Shown here: piece by piece, positions 1 to 6,912 of the stretch
Layout of the letters: each line of letters starts with the position of its first letter
Position numbering within the stretch: position 1 is the stretch's first letter
Assembly: GCA_028292485.1 (NCBI GenBank)
Contig: JAQGMG010000049.1
Span: forward strand, 1-35,025
Direction of reading: 5' to 3'
Length of the DNA: 35,025 nt
From: Rhodocyclales bacterium
GTDB taxonomy: Bacteria; Pseudomonadota; Gammaproteobacteria; Burkholderiales; Rhodocyclaceae
Made by a program: the position numbers and the translations under genes
The notes under the pieces: generated by a model
Database searches by the model: none
Told to the model about the DNA's origin: nothing
Seen by the model: the letters and a program-made list of their open reading frames with translations, nothing else

Positions 1-249
1 AGCGGCAACAACCTCGAGATCAGCATCATCGGCAGCAGTGACAAGAACATCCTCACCAACTGGTACCTGGGCAACCAATACCACGTCGAGCAGATCAAGA
101 GCGGGGATGGCAAGAGCTTGCTGGACAGCCAGGTACAGAACCTGGTCAGTGCCATGGCCGCGTTTGCGCCACCGGGTGCGGGGCAGAGCACCTTGCCGGC
201 GAGCTACCAGACTGCGCTCAATCCGGTGATCGCGGCTAACTGGCATTAG
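1..249 (+). CDS. C-terminal fragment of a large RTX/hemolysin-type calcium-binding protein (5' end outside window)
   Basis: Frame 1 is open from the first base to a TAG at 247-249, giving the last 82 residues of a protein that starts upstream of the window. The stretch contains NNLEISIIGSSDKN, then NWYLGNQYHVEQIK, then DGKSLLDSQVQNLVSAMAAF, and ends in a proline/alanine-rich tail. This pattern of a calcium-binding-repeat-related module followed by a 'Q-LV-AMAAF-PP' tail is what I know from the C termini of giant RTX-type secreted or surface proteins of Betaproteobacteria (haemolysin-type calcium-binding related domain). In that family the C terminus carries the type I secretion signal. The function of the whole protein (adhesin, toxin, enzyme) cannot be told from this fragment. 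The family call is by remembered pattern, not by search. Confidence 0.7.
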   Translation, partial: SGNNLEISIIGSSDKNILTNWYLGNQYHVEQIKSGDGKSLLDSQVQNLVSAMAAFAPPGAGQSTLPASYQTALNPVIAANWH

Positions 250-262
250 GGCGTGATGGGGC

Positions 263-293
263 AGGGTGGGGCGGAGCGCGTAGCGACAACCCA
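263..293 (+). repeat. Dispersed repeat unit of the GGAGCGC-GCGACAACCCA type
   Basis: The unit reads GGGTGGGG, then CGGAGCGCG, then TAGCGACAACCCA. The same unit occurs in the opposite orientation at about 531-562, where the reverse complement reads GGGTGGGTTCGGAGCGCAGC and then GACAACCCACC. It is unrelated in sequence to the CCCGCGAAAGCGGG repeats. Short repeats of this kind are scattered in intergenic DNA of several proteobacteria. I see no coding role. Confidence 0.5.
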
Positions 294-352
294 CGACTGT
301 CCAATAAATGCGGCGACTTCGTGGAAGCGCAATAGAGGAAAAAGACTTACCC

Positions 353-437
353 CGTCATTCCCGCGAAAGCGGGAATCCACTTTACGGCACGGACGAGCAT
401 CACGTAGAAGTGGATTCCCGCTTTCGCGGGAATGACG
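353..437. repeat. REP/MITE-like palindromic element, copy 1 (85 bp)
   Basis: Two perfect 29-base inverted arms lie at 353-381 and 409-437, separated by a 27-base loop. Each arm is itself a hairpin around CCCGCGAAAGCGGG. The loop contains GGCACGGACGAGCATC, shared with copies 3 and 4 (19732-19858 and 25633-25717). No open frame inside is credible and no target-site duplication is visible. The element lies between convergent genes. The outer ends are CGTCATTC and GAATGACG. It is probably a non-autonomous repeat moved or copied in trans; no transposase is in this window. Confidence 0.9.
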
Positions 438-490
438 AACTTTTGGGGGTGAGTCGCTTCATGGCGCTCGCCGCAAGATATCGATGGGGC

Positions 491-551
491 GGAGCGCAGC
501 GACAGTTCGCCGTTTATGCGTACGTAAAACGGTGGGTTGTCGCTGCGCTCC
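491..551. repeat. Imperfect palindrome built from two opposed GGAGCGCAGCGACA units
   Basis: A 14-base perfect inverted repeat (GGAGCGCAGCGACA at 491-504, its complement at 538-551) encloses a smaller imperfect hairpin, CCGTTT against AAACGG, around a CGTACG core. RNA from either strand could fold into one long stem. It belongs to the same repeat family as 263-293. There is no T run beside it, so I do not call it a terminator. Confidence 0.6.
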
Positions 552-651
552 GAACCCACCCTACGCGCTTGCTGGATATTGCCAAGAAGGTGAAGTGCCT
601 GTGGCTGACGCCGGAGCCGGTGGTTTCCTGAAGAGCTAACTCCAACCACTT

Positions 652-674
652 GTCATCCGCGTTCGCGGGATGAC
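652..674. repeat. Short near-palindrome, possible degenerate half of the REP-like element
   Basis: GTCATCCGCG and CGCGGGATGAC are near-perfect inverted arms with one unpaired C. The core resembles the inner hairpin of the 85 bp elements but the flanking arm sequence is missing. It lies 18 bases past the stop of the leftward HD-GYP-type gene and could fold in its 3' untranslated RNA. No T run follows in that direction. Confidence 0.4.
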
Positions 675-692
675 ATGCCAATAAACACTTTC

Positions 693-1811
693 CTAACCAT
701 TCCGCCAGAGCATTTCCGGGTTGAAACGCACACGCATCTTGTCGCGCGGCACGACGGAGACAATTTCGTAAGTCTTGACTGAAGTGTCGCGCCGCAATGG
801 CTGCTGGTACGACAGGCCGTGCTGGTTGATGAGACTCATCACCAGCGGGGTGTTGGCACTCGGGCCGCGGCGCAGGACGATTCCCGTTTCGCCATTGGCA
901 AGATTCACACAGGTGCCTGGCGGGAAAATGCCGACTTCCTTGATCAGCGCGGCGGCAAATGGATTCGGCGCGCCGCCCTGCGCCTGCATGAACAGGGCGC
1001 GTGCCGCCTCCTGCGCGGTAGCGGGCGCACGCGCTGCACGCGGGCTCACCTTCGCCGAAAAAATATCGCAGGTCTGGATCAGATAGGCTTCTTCGCCGGG
1101 ACCGGTGAGCCCCAGGGGATAGCCGCCGCCGCCAACGCGTTCATGATGGTCGCGCACACCGGTCAGCCAGATCTCGTCCTTGACGCCGGCGCTTTTCAAC
1201 AGATCGACGCCCAGCTCGGGGTGGCGAAGAATATCGCGACGCTGGTCCGTTGTCGGTGCAATGCGTTGCGAGCACAGCAGCTGCTGCAGGTCGAGCATGG
1301 CCACGTTCATGGTCATGGCGGCGCAACACAGGCTGGTGCGTCGGGCCTCGTCCCAGCCAAGGCGGCGGGCGATGAGCTCGCACAGGATGGCTGTGTGCAG
1401 ACTGTGAATGATCGGGTAGCGCCGCTGCTCGGTGAGAATCATGGCGGCCAGCGCGGTGTCCGGGCTGCGCTCGGCGAGCGTTTGAACGAGGTGCACCAGG
1501 CTGTCCATCTGCATCAGGAAGTCCGGCTCGATACGCAAACTGCGCAGCAGCACGCCGAGCTCGTCGAGAATGAATTCCCACAGGCGGAAGGGGTCGTAGC
1601 CCGTCGGGGCATTGCGCGGCGCTATGGTCCTGAGGAGCGATTCGTTGATGTACAGGCCGCGCGCCATCAGCACCTGCATCTGCGATTCGCGCGCGATGAC
1701 GTAGCCCTTGCACAGCAGCAGCTGCCCGGCGTCGTCGAAGACATTCCAGGGCAGGGGTTTGCCGAGCTGCAACTGCTCGGGCGCAACCGGGTGTTTCAGG
1801 GGGGCCGCCAT
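693..1811 (-). CDS. HD-GYP-type domain protein with altered HD dyad (372 aa)
   Basis: The C-terminal half matches the HD-GYP phosphodiesterase fold, which normally hydrolyses cyclic di-GMP. Visible landmarks are HSLH (136-139), HPELG (197-201), DHHER (221-225), GGYPLGLTG (229-237) and DIFSAK (249-254). The segment that should read A-A-L-L-H-D-x-G-K reads AAMTMNVAML (164-173), so the metal-binding His-Asp is replaced by Met168-Asn169 and the following Lys is also lost. A catalytically dead sensor or adaptor is therefore plausible; that is inference. Residues 15-55 (GKPLPWNVFDDAGQLLL) resemble the N-terminal segment seen before some HD-GYP domains, and about 110 residues follow the GYP motif. 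I chose the ATG at 1811 because AAGGAG lies 9 bases upstream; the ATG at 1820 abuts that site. It is divergent from parE, 121 bases apart. Confidence 0.75.
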   Translation of the reverse strand: MAAPLKHPVAPEQLQLGKPLPWNVFDDAGQLLLCKGYVIARESQMQVLMARGLYINESLLRTIAPRNAPTGYDPFRLWEFILDELGVLLRSLRIEPDFLMQMDSLVHLVQTLAERSPDTALAAMILTEQRRYPIIHSLHTAILCELIARRLGWDEARRTSLCCAAMTMNVAMLDLQQLLCSQRIAPTTDQRRDILRHPELGVDLLKSAGVKDEIWLTGVRDHHERVGGGGYPLGLTGPGEEAYLIQTCDIFSAKVSPRAARAPATAQEAARALFMQAQGGAPNPFAAALIKEVGIFPPGTCVNLANGETGIVLRRGPSANTPLVMSLINQHGLSYQQPLRRDTSVKTYEIVSVVPRDKMRVRFNPEMLWRNG

Positions 1812-1932
1812 TCTTTCCATCTCCTTGTTTACGTGCAGGTGAATGGCAAACTTGAATGGCATCCGGCGTGGGCCATGGCGATCTGTGGAACAATGCGCGC
1901 TTGCTTTCGCCTCACTTCCATTCGATTCAGAA

Positions 1933-3906
1933 ATGACCCAAAAACAGTACGACGAATCCTCCTTCCGCGTTCTCAAGGGCCTGGAGCCGGTGAGAGAACG
2001 ACCCGGTATGTATACCCGCACCGATTCGCCCACCCACATGGTGCAGGAAGTCATCGACAACGCGGCCGATGAGGCCCTTGGCGGTTTTGCAAAGAACATA
2101 CACGTCGCCATGTTTCGCGACGGTTCAGTGTCTGTTACAGATGATGGGCGCGGTATCCCGGTAGGGCTCCATCCTGTCGAAAAACTGCCCGTCGTGGTGC
2201 TGGCCTACACGGTGCTGCACGCAGGCGGCAAATTCGACAAGAAGAGCGGCAACTCCGCTTACGCGTTTTCCGGCGGCCTGCATGGCGTCGGCGTGGCAGT
2301 AACGACAGCACTGTCCACGCGTGTCGAGGTCGAGGTGCGTCGTGAGGGCCGCATCCACCAGATCGAGTTCCTCAAGGGCGGCCGCGAGATCAGTGAGCTG
2401 ATCGATGCCGGGCCGTGTGCCAAACAGACCGGGACGCGCGTGCGCGTGTGGCCGGATGGCAAGTATTTCGATTCACCCAAGGTACCGCTGACCGAGCTGG
2501 AGCGCCTGCTGCGTTCCAAGGCCGTGTTGCTGCCGGGTGTGAAGGTGGTGCTCGACATCGAGCAGGCCGACGCCAGCATGGCACGCCAGGAATGGCGTTA
2601 TGTCGATGGGCTGGCGGGTTATCTGCGTGAAGTGTCGGCAGGCGCTGAGGCGCTGGTGCCGCTTTACACGGGCGAGTCCTACGCCGGGCAGGATGAAGAC
2701 TTCGCGCCAGGCGAAGGCGCCGCCTGGTGCTTCGGCTGGTTCGATGGTCAACAGCTGGGCGAAAGCTATGTGAACCTGATTCCCACGGTCAACGGCGGCA
2801 CGCATGAGTCCGGCCTGCGTACTGGCGTGTTCGAGGCGGTGAAGAGTTTCATCGAGCACCACAGCCTGTTGCCCAAGGGTGTCAAGGTTCAGCAGGATGA
2901 TGTCTGCGGCAAGATGAGCTACGTGCTGTCGGCACGCATTCTCGACCCGCAGTTCCAGGGGCAGGTGAAGGAGAAACTCAATTCGCGCGAAGCCGTGAAA
3001 CTGGTTTCGTCGATGCTGATGCATCCCTTCGAAGCCTGGCTCAACCAGAACGTCGAACACGGCAAGGCAATCGCCGAGATCGCCATCAAGCAGGCGCAAT
3101 CGCGCCTCAAGGACGCGCAGAAAGTCGAGAAGCGCAAGAGCAGTGGCGTGGCGGTGCTGCCGGGCAAATTGTCGGATTGCGAGAGCGAGAGCATCGTCGA
3201 AAACGAGCTGTACCTCGTCGAAGGCGATTCGGCCGGCGGCTCGGCCAAGCTGGCGCGCGACCGCGAAACGCAGGCCATTCTGCCGCTGCGCGGCAAGGTA
3301 TTGAACTCGTGGGAAGTGGACCCGAACCGTCTCTTTGCCAATGCCGAAATTCACGATATCTCGGTGGCATTGGGCGTCGATCCGCACACTGCCGATGCCT
3401 CCGACAACGTGCTTGCCAATCTGCGCTATGGCAAGCTCGTCATCATGGCCGATGCCGACGTCGATGGTTCGCACATCCAGACGCTGTTGCTGACTTTATT
3501 CCTGCGTCATTTTCCGCGTCTGGTGGCGCGTGGTCATGTGTTCATCGCACTGCCACCTCTGTATCGCATCGATGTGCCGGCCCAGGGCAAGAAGCGCCCG
3601 GCGCGACGTTTCTACGCGCTCGACGACCAGGAGCTCACAGCCTTCCGCGATCGTCTCCTCAAGGAAGGCTATCGCCCCGAGCAGCTCGAACTCGGCCGCT
3701 TCAAGGGCCTCGGCGAAATGCGTGCTGACCAGTTGCGCGAGACGGCCATGGACCGCGCCACGCGGCGTGTGCTGCCTGTGACGCTCGACGACAATGCGAG
3801 CGGTGTGACCTCGGCGCTGTTCGACCTGCTGATGGGCAAGGGCGAAGCCTCCGGCCGCCGTGCCTGGATGGAAGCCAAGGGCAATCTGGTCGAGGCGGAC
3901 CTTTGA
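1933..3906 (+). CDS. parE: DNA topoisomerase IV subunit B
   Basis: ParE is the ATPase subunit of topoisomerase IV. With ParC it passes one DNA duplex through another and decatenates sister chromosomes. The 657-residue product has the GHKL ATPase motifs in order: EVIDNAADEALGG near residue 37, DDGRGIPV near 70, and GGLHGVGVAVTTALS near 110. The TOPRIM domain follows with YLVEGDSAGGSAKLARDRE near 425 and the acidic metal site MADADVDGSHIQ near 505. The C terminus carries GRFKGLGEM. Length fits ParE (about 630-660) rather than GyrB (about 800). I chose ATG 1933 (MTQKQYDESSFRVLKGLEPV), where homology should begin; the open frame upstream overlaps the divergent leader and gives no familiar sequence. 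parC is not adjacent. No clear sigma-70 promoter is visible in the 121-base divergent gap. Confidence 0.95.
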   Translation: MTQKQYDESSFRVLKGLEPVRERPGMYTRTDSPTHMVQEVIDNAADEALGGFAKNIHVAMFRDGSVSVTDDGRGIPVGLHPVEKLPVVVLAYTVLHAGGKFDKKSGNSAYAFSGGLHGVGVAVTTALSTRVEVEVRREGRIHQIEFLKGGREISELIDAGPCAKQTGTRVRVWPDGKYFDSPKVPLTELERLLRSKAVLLPGVKVVLDIEQADASMARQEWRYVDGLAGYLREVSAGAEALVPLYTGESYAGQDEDFAPGEGAAWCFGWFDGQQLGESYVNLIPTVNGGTHESGLRTGVFEAVKSFIEHHSLLPKGVKVQQDDVCGKMSYVLSARILDPQFQGQVKEKLNSREAVKLVSSMLMHPFEAWLNQNVEHGKAIAEIAIKQAQSRLKDAQKVEKRKSSGVAVLPGKLSDCESESIVENELYLVEGDSAGGSAKLARDRETQAILPLRGKVLNSWEVDPNRLFANAEIHDISVALGVDPHTADASDNVLANLRYGKLVIMADADVDGSHIQTLLLTLFLRHFPRLVARGHVFIALPPLYRIDVPAQGKKRPARRFYALDDQELTAFRDRLLKEGYRPEQLELGRFKGLGEMRADQLRETAMDRATRRVLPVTLDDNASGVTSALFDLLMGKGEASGRRAWMEAKGNLVEADL

Positions 3907-3925
3907 GTTCGGTCAGGCTTTCGGC

Positions 3926-4633
3926 ATGCAGGCCCTGAGCGAGAAGCCGTCGGCGATTCAGAAGATATTGCTGGCGGCCATCCCGCTGATCATCAGTCTC
4001 GGCCTGCTCGTCGATCAATACGCCGGCGCATGGGGCCAGCCAGCTGTCAGCCTGCTGGCCTGGGTCGCTTACCTGGTTTTGCTCAAGAGCGAGTCACGTG
4101 CCTTGCGGCTGGCTTTGGTGTTGTGTCTGCTGATCGCCACACTGGGCGAAGTTTTCCTGTCGCTGGGCTGGGGTCTCTACACCTATCGTCTGCACAACAT
4201 TCCGCTGTTCGTGCCGCCCGGCCATGTGCTCCTGTTCTGGTTTGGCTTGCGCACCGTGGCACGCATACCGCCACGTGCCCTGGATGTCTGCGCCGCGGTA
4301 TCGGGTCTCGTTGTATTGCTGTTGGCGGTCAGCGGGCATGATCTGTTGAGCGTTCCGCTGTGGCTGATGTTCGCGGCATGTTGCTACTTCGGGCCGGCGC
4401 GACGCTTCTACACCTGGATGTTCGTCATCGCGCTGGCTATGGAAGTCTATGCAACCATCATCGGCAACTGGGCGTGGCATGATGTCGTGCCGGTGCTGAG
4501 TGTGCCGACGACGAACCCGCCGCTGGCGGCGGGGGCGTTTTACTGCATGCTGGATGTGATCGTATTGTTAGCAAGCAATAGGCTGCTCGCAAAGAGAGCA
4601 GAGTCGCGGTCGATTGTCAGTTCAACCAAGTAA
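3926..4633 (+). CDS. Unrecognised polytopic membrane protein (235 aa)
   Basis: The product is strongly hydrophobic, with about six or seven predicted transmembrane stretches: LLAAIPLIISLGLLV, SLLAWVAYLVLL, LALVLCLLIATLGEVFLSL, PPGHVLLFWFGL, VSGLVVLLLAVSG, TWMFVIALAMEVYATII and GAFYCMLDVIVLLA. Conserved-looking features in the loops are GWGLYTYRLHNIPLFVPPGH (83-102 approximately) and NWAWHDV. I do not recognise the family with confidence. It starts 19 bases after the parE stop on the same strand, so co-transcription is likely. An in-frame ATG at 3860, inside parE, is an alternative start; 3926 is preferred because it avoids a 47-base overlap. The ribosome-binding site is weak in both cases. 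Confidence 0.7.
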   Translation: MQALSEKPSAIQKILLAAIPLIISLGLLVDQYAGAWGQPAVSLLAWVAYLVLLKSESRALRLALVLCLLIATLGEVFLSLGWGLYTYRLHNIPLFVPPGHVLLFWFGLRTVARIPPRALDVCAAVSGLVVLLLAVSGHDLLSVPLWLMFAACCYFGPARRFYTWMFVIALAMEVYATIIGNWAWHDVVPVLSVPTTNPPLAAGAFYCMLDVIVLLASNRLLAKRAESRSIVSSTK

Positions 4634-4765
4634 ACACGGTAACGAAACTTCAATCACGGTGCTCAAGGAAGTGGCTAGCAAAGGCGCAGTTTGGGTTCTA
4701 CCGCTCGACCCAACGCTGACTGTTTTTGTATCGGGAAGGAGCCCAAGCTGAGCGCCACCTCTCCG

Positions 4766-5380
4766 CTACAACCCGATCCTAACTCTTGGCCTTGGTTCTG
4801 TATGAGCAAGGCCTGTCTTCGGGCACTGATCAGTGGGTTGACCGTATTTCCACGATAGTAAAAAAACGCAGATAAGAAAACCGACAGTACTCGTGAAGCC
4901 GGTGCTATGACTAGCATGGAGAATCAAAGATAGAGCAAACAGGATCCAACCAATCGTTCTAGTGACATTTGCAAAAAAGCGATAGTTGGTTTCATTGTTC
5001 CTTGTGTCGTAGTGATCTACGACGACAGACAGCAAGAAAAGACTGCACGAGATTAGCGCTCCAAACATAAGCCAAGCAGCACCATTGTGAAGGTGAACAC
5101 CTCTGCCTCGTTTTCCAGGTATGTACAAATCGTTGCCATAAATACCGCAACTTCCATAAATAATGAGAAGCACCGAAAAGACCGTGTTTTTGATGCGTTC
5201 GTCTTTCGGGATGTGGTTTGAAGCGTGTGGAGTTTTTTCGATGCCAGTTGCCGTCTCAGGCGCAGTGACAAAGACATATCTGAGTTTCGCGTCGCATTTC
5301 GGGCACCGCCTAATCGTCTTGCTTTTCAATAAAGGTGCGCTGAAAGAACACCGAGAGCATGTCTTGGAAACGGTGGTCAT
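4766..5380 (-). CDS. Zinc-ribbon, four-helix membrane protein of unknown function
   Basis: The 204-residue product begins with two CxxC pairs, CSRC near residue 8 and CPKC near residue 27, separated by a basic stretch. This is a typical zinc-ribbon knuckle. After a polar linker come about four hydrophobic segments: TVFSVLLIIYGSCGIYG, AWLMFGALISCSLFLLSVVV, IGWILFALSLILHA and FTSTVGFLICVFLLSW. I do not recognise a named family. The ATG at 5380 lies 5 bases past the malQ stop on the same strand, so it is the likely last gene of the glgP-glgB-glgX-malQ run. A GTG at 5407 would add nine residues and overlap malQ. Base composition differs: lines 4921-4980 and 5101-5160 have 23 and 25 G+C of 60, against 41 of 60 for 5461-5520 in malQ. 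This suggests later acquisition. Confidence 0.65.
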   Translation of the reverse strand: MTTVSKTCSRCSFSAPLLKSKTIRRCPKCDAKLRYVFVTAPETATGIEKTPHASNHIPKDERIKNTVFSVLLIIYGSCGIYGNDLYIPGKRGRGVHLHNGAAWLMFGALISCSLFLLSVVVDHYDTRNNETNYRFFANVTRTIGWILFALSLILHASHSTGFTSTVGFLICVFLLSWKYGQPTDQCPKTGLAHTEPRPRVRIGL

Positions 5381-5385
5381 TGGTC

Positions 5386-6888
5386 TTAACGTCCATACAA
5401 CCGACACAAACTCCCCAACCTCTGCGCATGCCAGTCATGCACCTGCGACCAGCTGAAGCGCCACTCCCAGTACCCGCTAGCTTTGCCGGGGAAGTTCATG
5501 CGGGCCTCCGAGCCCAGGCCCAATACATCCTGCAGGGGATGGATGGCCGTGTCGGCGACGCTGGCGCACGCTGCGCGGATCAGGTCCCAGTGAATCTCGT
5601 GGCCGTCGCTGGCCAGGTATTCGAGCGCGTGATGACGTTCGCCGTCGCCAGTCTGCGACCACCAGCCGAGCGTAGTGTCGTTGTCGTGGGTGCCGGTGTA
5701 GACGGCGGCATCGTGATCGTGGTTATGCGGCAGGTATAGATTGTCGCTGCCTGAACCGAATGCAAACTGGAAGATACGCATGCCGGGAAAGGAGCAGTCG
5801 CGGCGCAAGGCCTCGACGTCGGCAGTGATGATGCCGAGGTCTTCGGCGATGACTTTTATCGGCCCGAGTGCATCGGTGATGGCGTTGAACAGTGCCTTGC
5901 CGGGGCCGGGCATCCAGCGGCCATTGATGGCCGTGGGCTCTGTCGCGGGAATTTCCCAATACGCTGCGAAACCGCGAAAGTGATCGATGCGCACGATATC
6001 CACCAGCTCGAACGTACGGCGAAAACGCTCTACCCACCAGGCATAGCTTTCCTCGGCGTGCGCTTTCCAGCGATACAGCGGATTGCCCCAGTGCTGTCCG
6101 GTCGCGCTGAACAGGTCGGGCGGCACGCCTGCAACAACCGTGGGGCGACCTGTGGCATCGAGCTCGAACAGGTCTTGCCGGGCCCAGACCTCGGCGCTCT
6201 GGTAGGCGATGAAGATCGGCGCATCGCCGATGATCTGCACGCCGCGCTGATTGGCGTATTGCTTGAGCTTGAGCCATTGGCGGAAGAAGCACCATTGGCA
6301 GAATTTCCAGAAGGCAATGCGTTCGGCATGTTTCTTCCGGGCGGCGCGTAAGGCCGTCGCCTTGCGCCTGGCAAGCGGTTCGCCCCAGGTGCTCCATTCC
6401 TGCCAGTCGTGAGCATCGGCCAGCGACATGAAGAGCGCATAGTCTTCGAGCCAGTTCGCGTTTTGCGCGCAAAAAACCGCAAAGGCCTCATTGCTCGCCG
6501 CATCGGTGGCGCTTGCAAAACGTGCGGCTGCGCGCGCCAGTCGTTCCATGCGGAAGGGTACTACGGCGGCGAAATTGAGCCGGTGGTCGAAGAATTCGGC
6601 GGCGGAGGCAAGATCGCTTTCGTCGAGCCAGCCTTGTTGTTGCAGTTCGGCCAGATCGATCATCAGCAGGTTGCCTGCGAAGGCGGAACTGCTCATGTAC
6701 GGCGAGTTGCCCGGGCCGATGCCGCCGAGGGGCAATATCTGCCAATGACGCTGACCTGCCGCGACGAGCCAGTCGACGAAGTGATAGGCCGCGGGGCCGA
6801 AATCGCCGGAGCCATGCGGGCCGGGCAGGGAGGTGGGGTGTAGCAGCACGCCACTGGCGCGGGGCAATCTCACTTCACCTTTTATCAA
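5386..6888 (-). CDS. malQ: 4-alpha-glucanotransferase (amylomaltase, GH77)
   Basis: MalQ moves glucan segments between malto-oligosaccharides in the cytoplasm, releasing glucose and making chains long enough for phosphorylase. The 500-residue product opens with GVLLHPTSLPGPHGSGDFG, the GH77 signature start. The catalytic set is visible: nucleophile Asp302 in RIDHFRGF, acid/base Glu349 in VIAEDLG, and Asp402 in YTGTHDNDTT. The length is typical of the short bacterial amylomaltases. The chosen start is a TTG at 6888, with GGAG seven bases upstream. A GTG at 6873 is a possible alternative but its site is too close. It follows glgX by 24 bases in the same direction, so one transcript is likely. 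Confidence 0.93.
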   Translation of the reverse strand: MIKGEVRLPRASGVLLHPTSLPGPHGSGDFGPAAYHFVDWLVAAGQRHWQILPLGGIGPGNSPYMSSSAFAGNLLMIDLAELQQQGWLDESDLASAAEFFDHRLNFAAVVPFRMERLARAAARFASATDAASNEAFAVFCAQNANWLEDYALFMSLADAHDWQEWSTWGEPLARRKATALRAARKKHAERIAFWKFCQWCFFRQWLKLKQYANQRGVQIIGDAPIFIAYQSAEVWARQDLFELDATGRPTVVAGVPPDLFSATGQHWGNPLYRWKAHAEESYAWWVERFRRTFELVDIVRIDHFRGFAAYWEIPATEPTAINGRWMPGPGKALFNAITDALGPIKVIAEDLGIITADVEALRRDCSFPGMRIFQFAFGSGSDNLYLPHNHDHDAAVYTGTHDNDTTLGWWSQTGDGERHHALEYLASDGHEIHWDLIRAACASVADTAIHPLQDVLGLGSEARMNFPGKASGYWEWRFSWSQVHDWHAQRLGSLCRLYGR

Positions 6889-6912
6889 TTGTTGTCTCCG
6901 TCGAACGGGTGA

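Larger units (their letters stand above)
250..692. other. Non-coding repeat-rich gap between convergent genes
   Basis: This 443-base stretch separates the rightward RTX-type gene tail from the leftward HD-GYP-type gene. I see no credible gene: the open frames here run straight through palindromic repeats. It holds one 85 bp REP-like palindrome (353-437), a second repeat family with a direct unit near 263-293 and a palindromic pair at 491-551, and a short near-palindrome at 652-674. No hairpin here is followed by a convincing T run, so I cannot name a factor-independent terminator for either flanking gene. Confidence 0.7.

Noticed and set aside
353-437. CRISPR-like repeat array
   Set aside because: The elements are dispersed single palindromes many kilobases apart, with no spacer array and no cas gene.
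308-649. Small open frames across the first repeat element
   Set aside because: They translate the palindromes (for example PRHSRESGNP and its mirror), a known artefact of this repeat type.
819-2072. Long plus-strand frame across the HD-GYP-type gene into parE
   Set aside because: It is antisense to a gene with clear motifs and runs into the parE reading region in another frame.
2473-3474. Minus-strand frame inside parE
   Set aside because: Antisense shadow of an intact ParE; no domain recognised.
4691-4727. Possible terminator TTGGGT/ACCCAA after the membrane protein gene
   Set aside because: The stem is only six pairs with an 11-base loop, and the T run starts nine bases after it.
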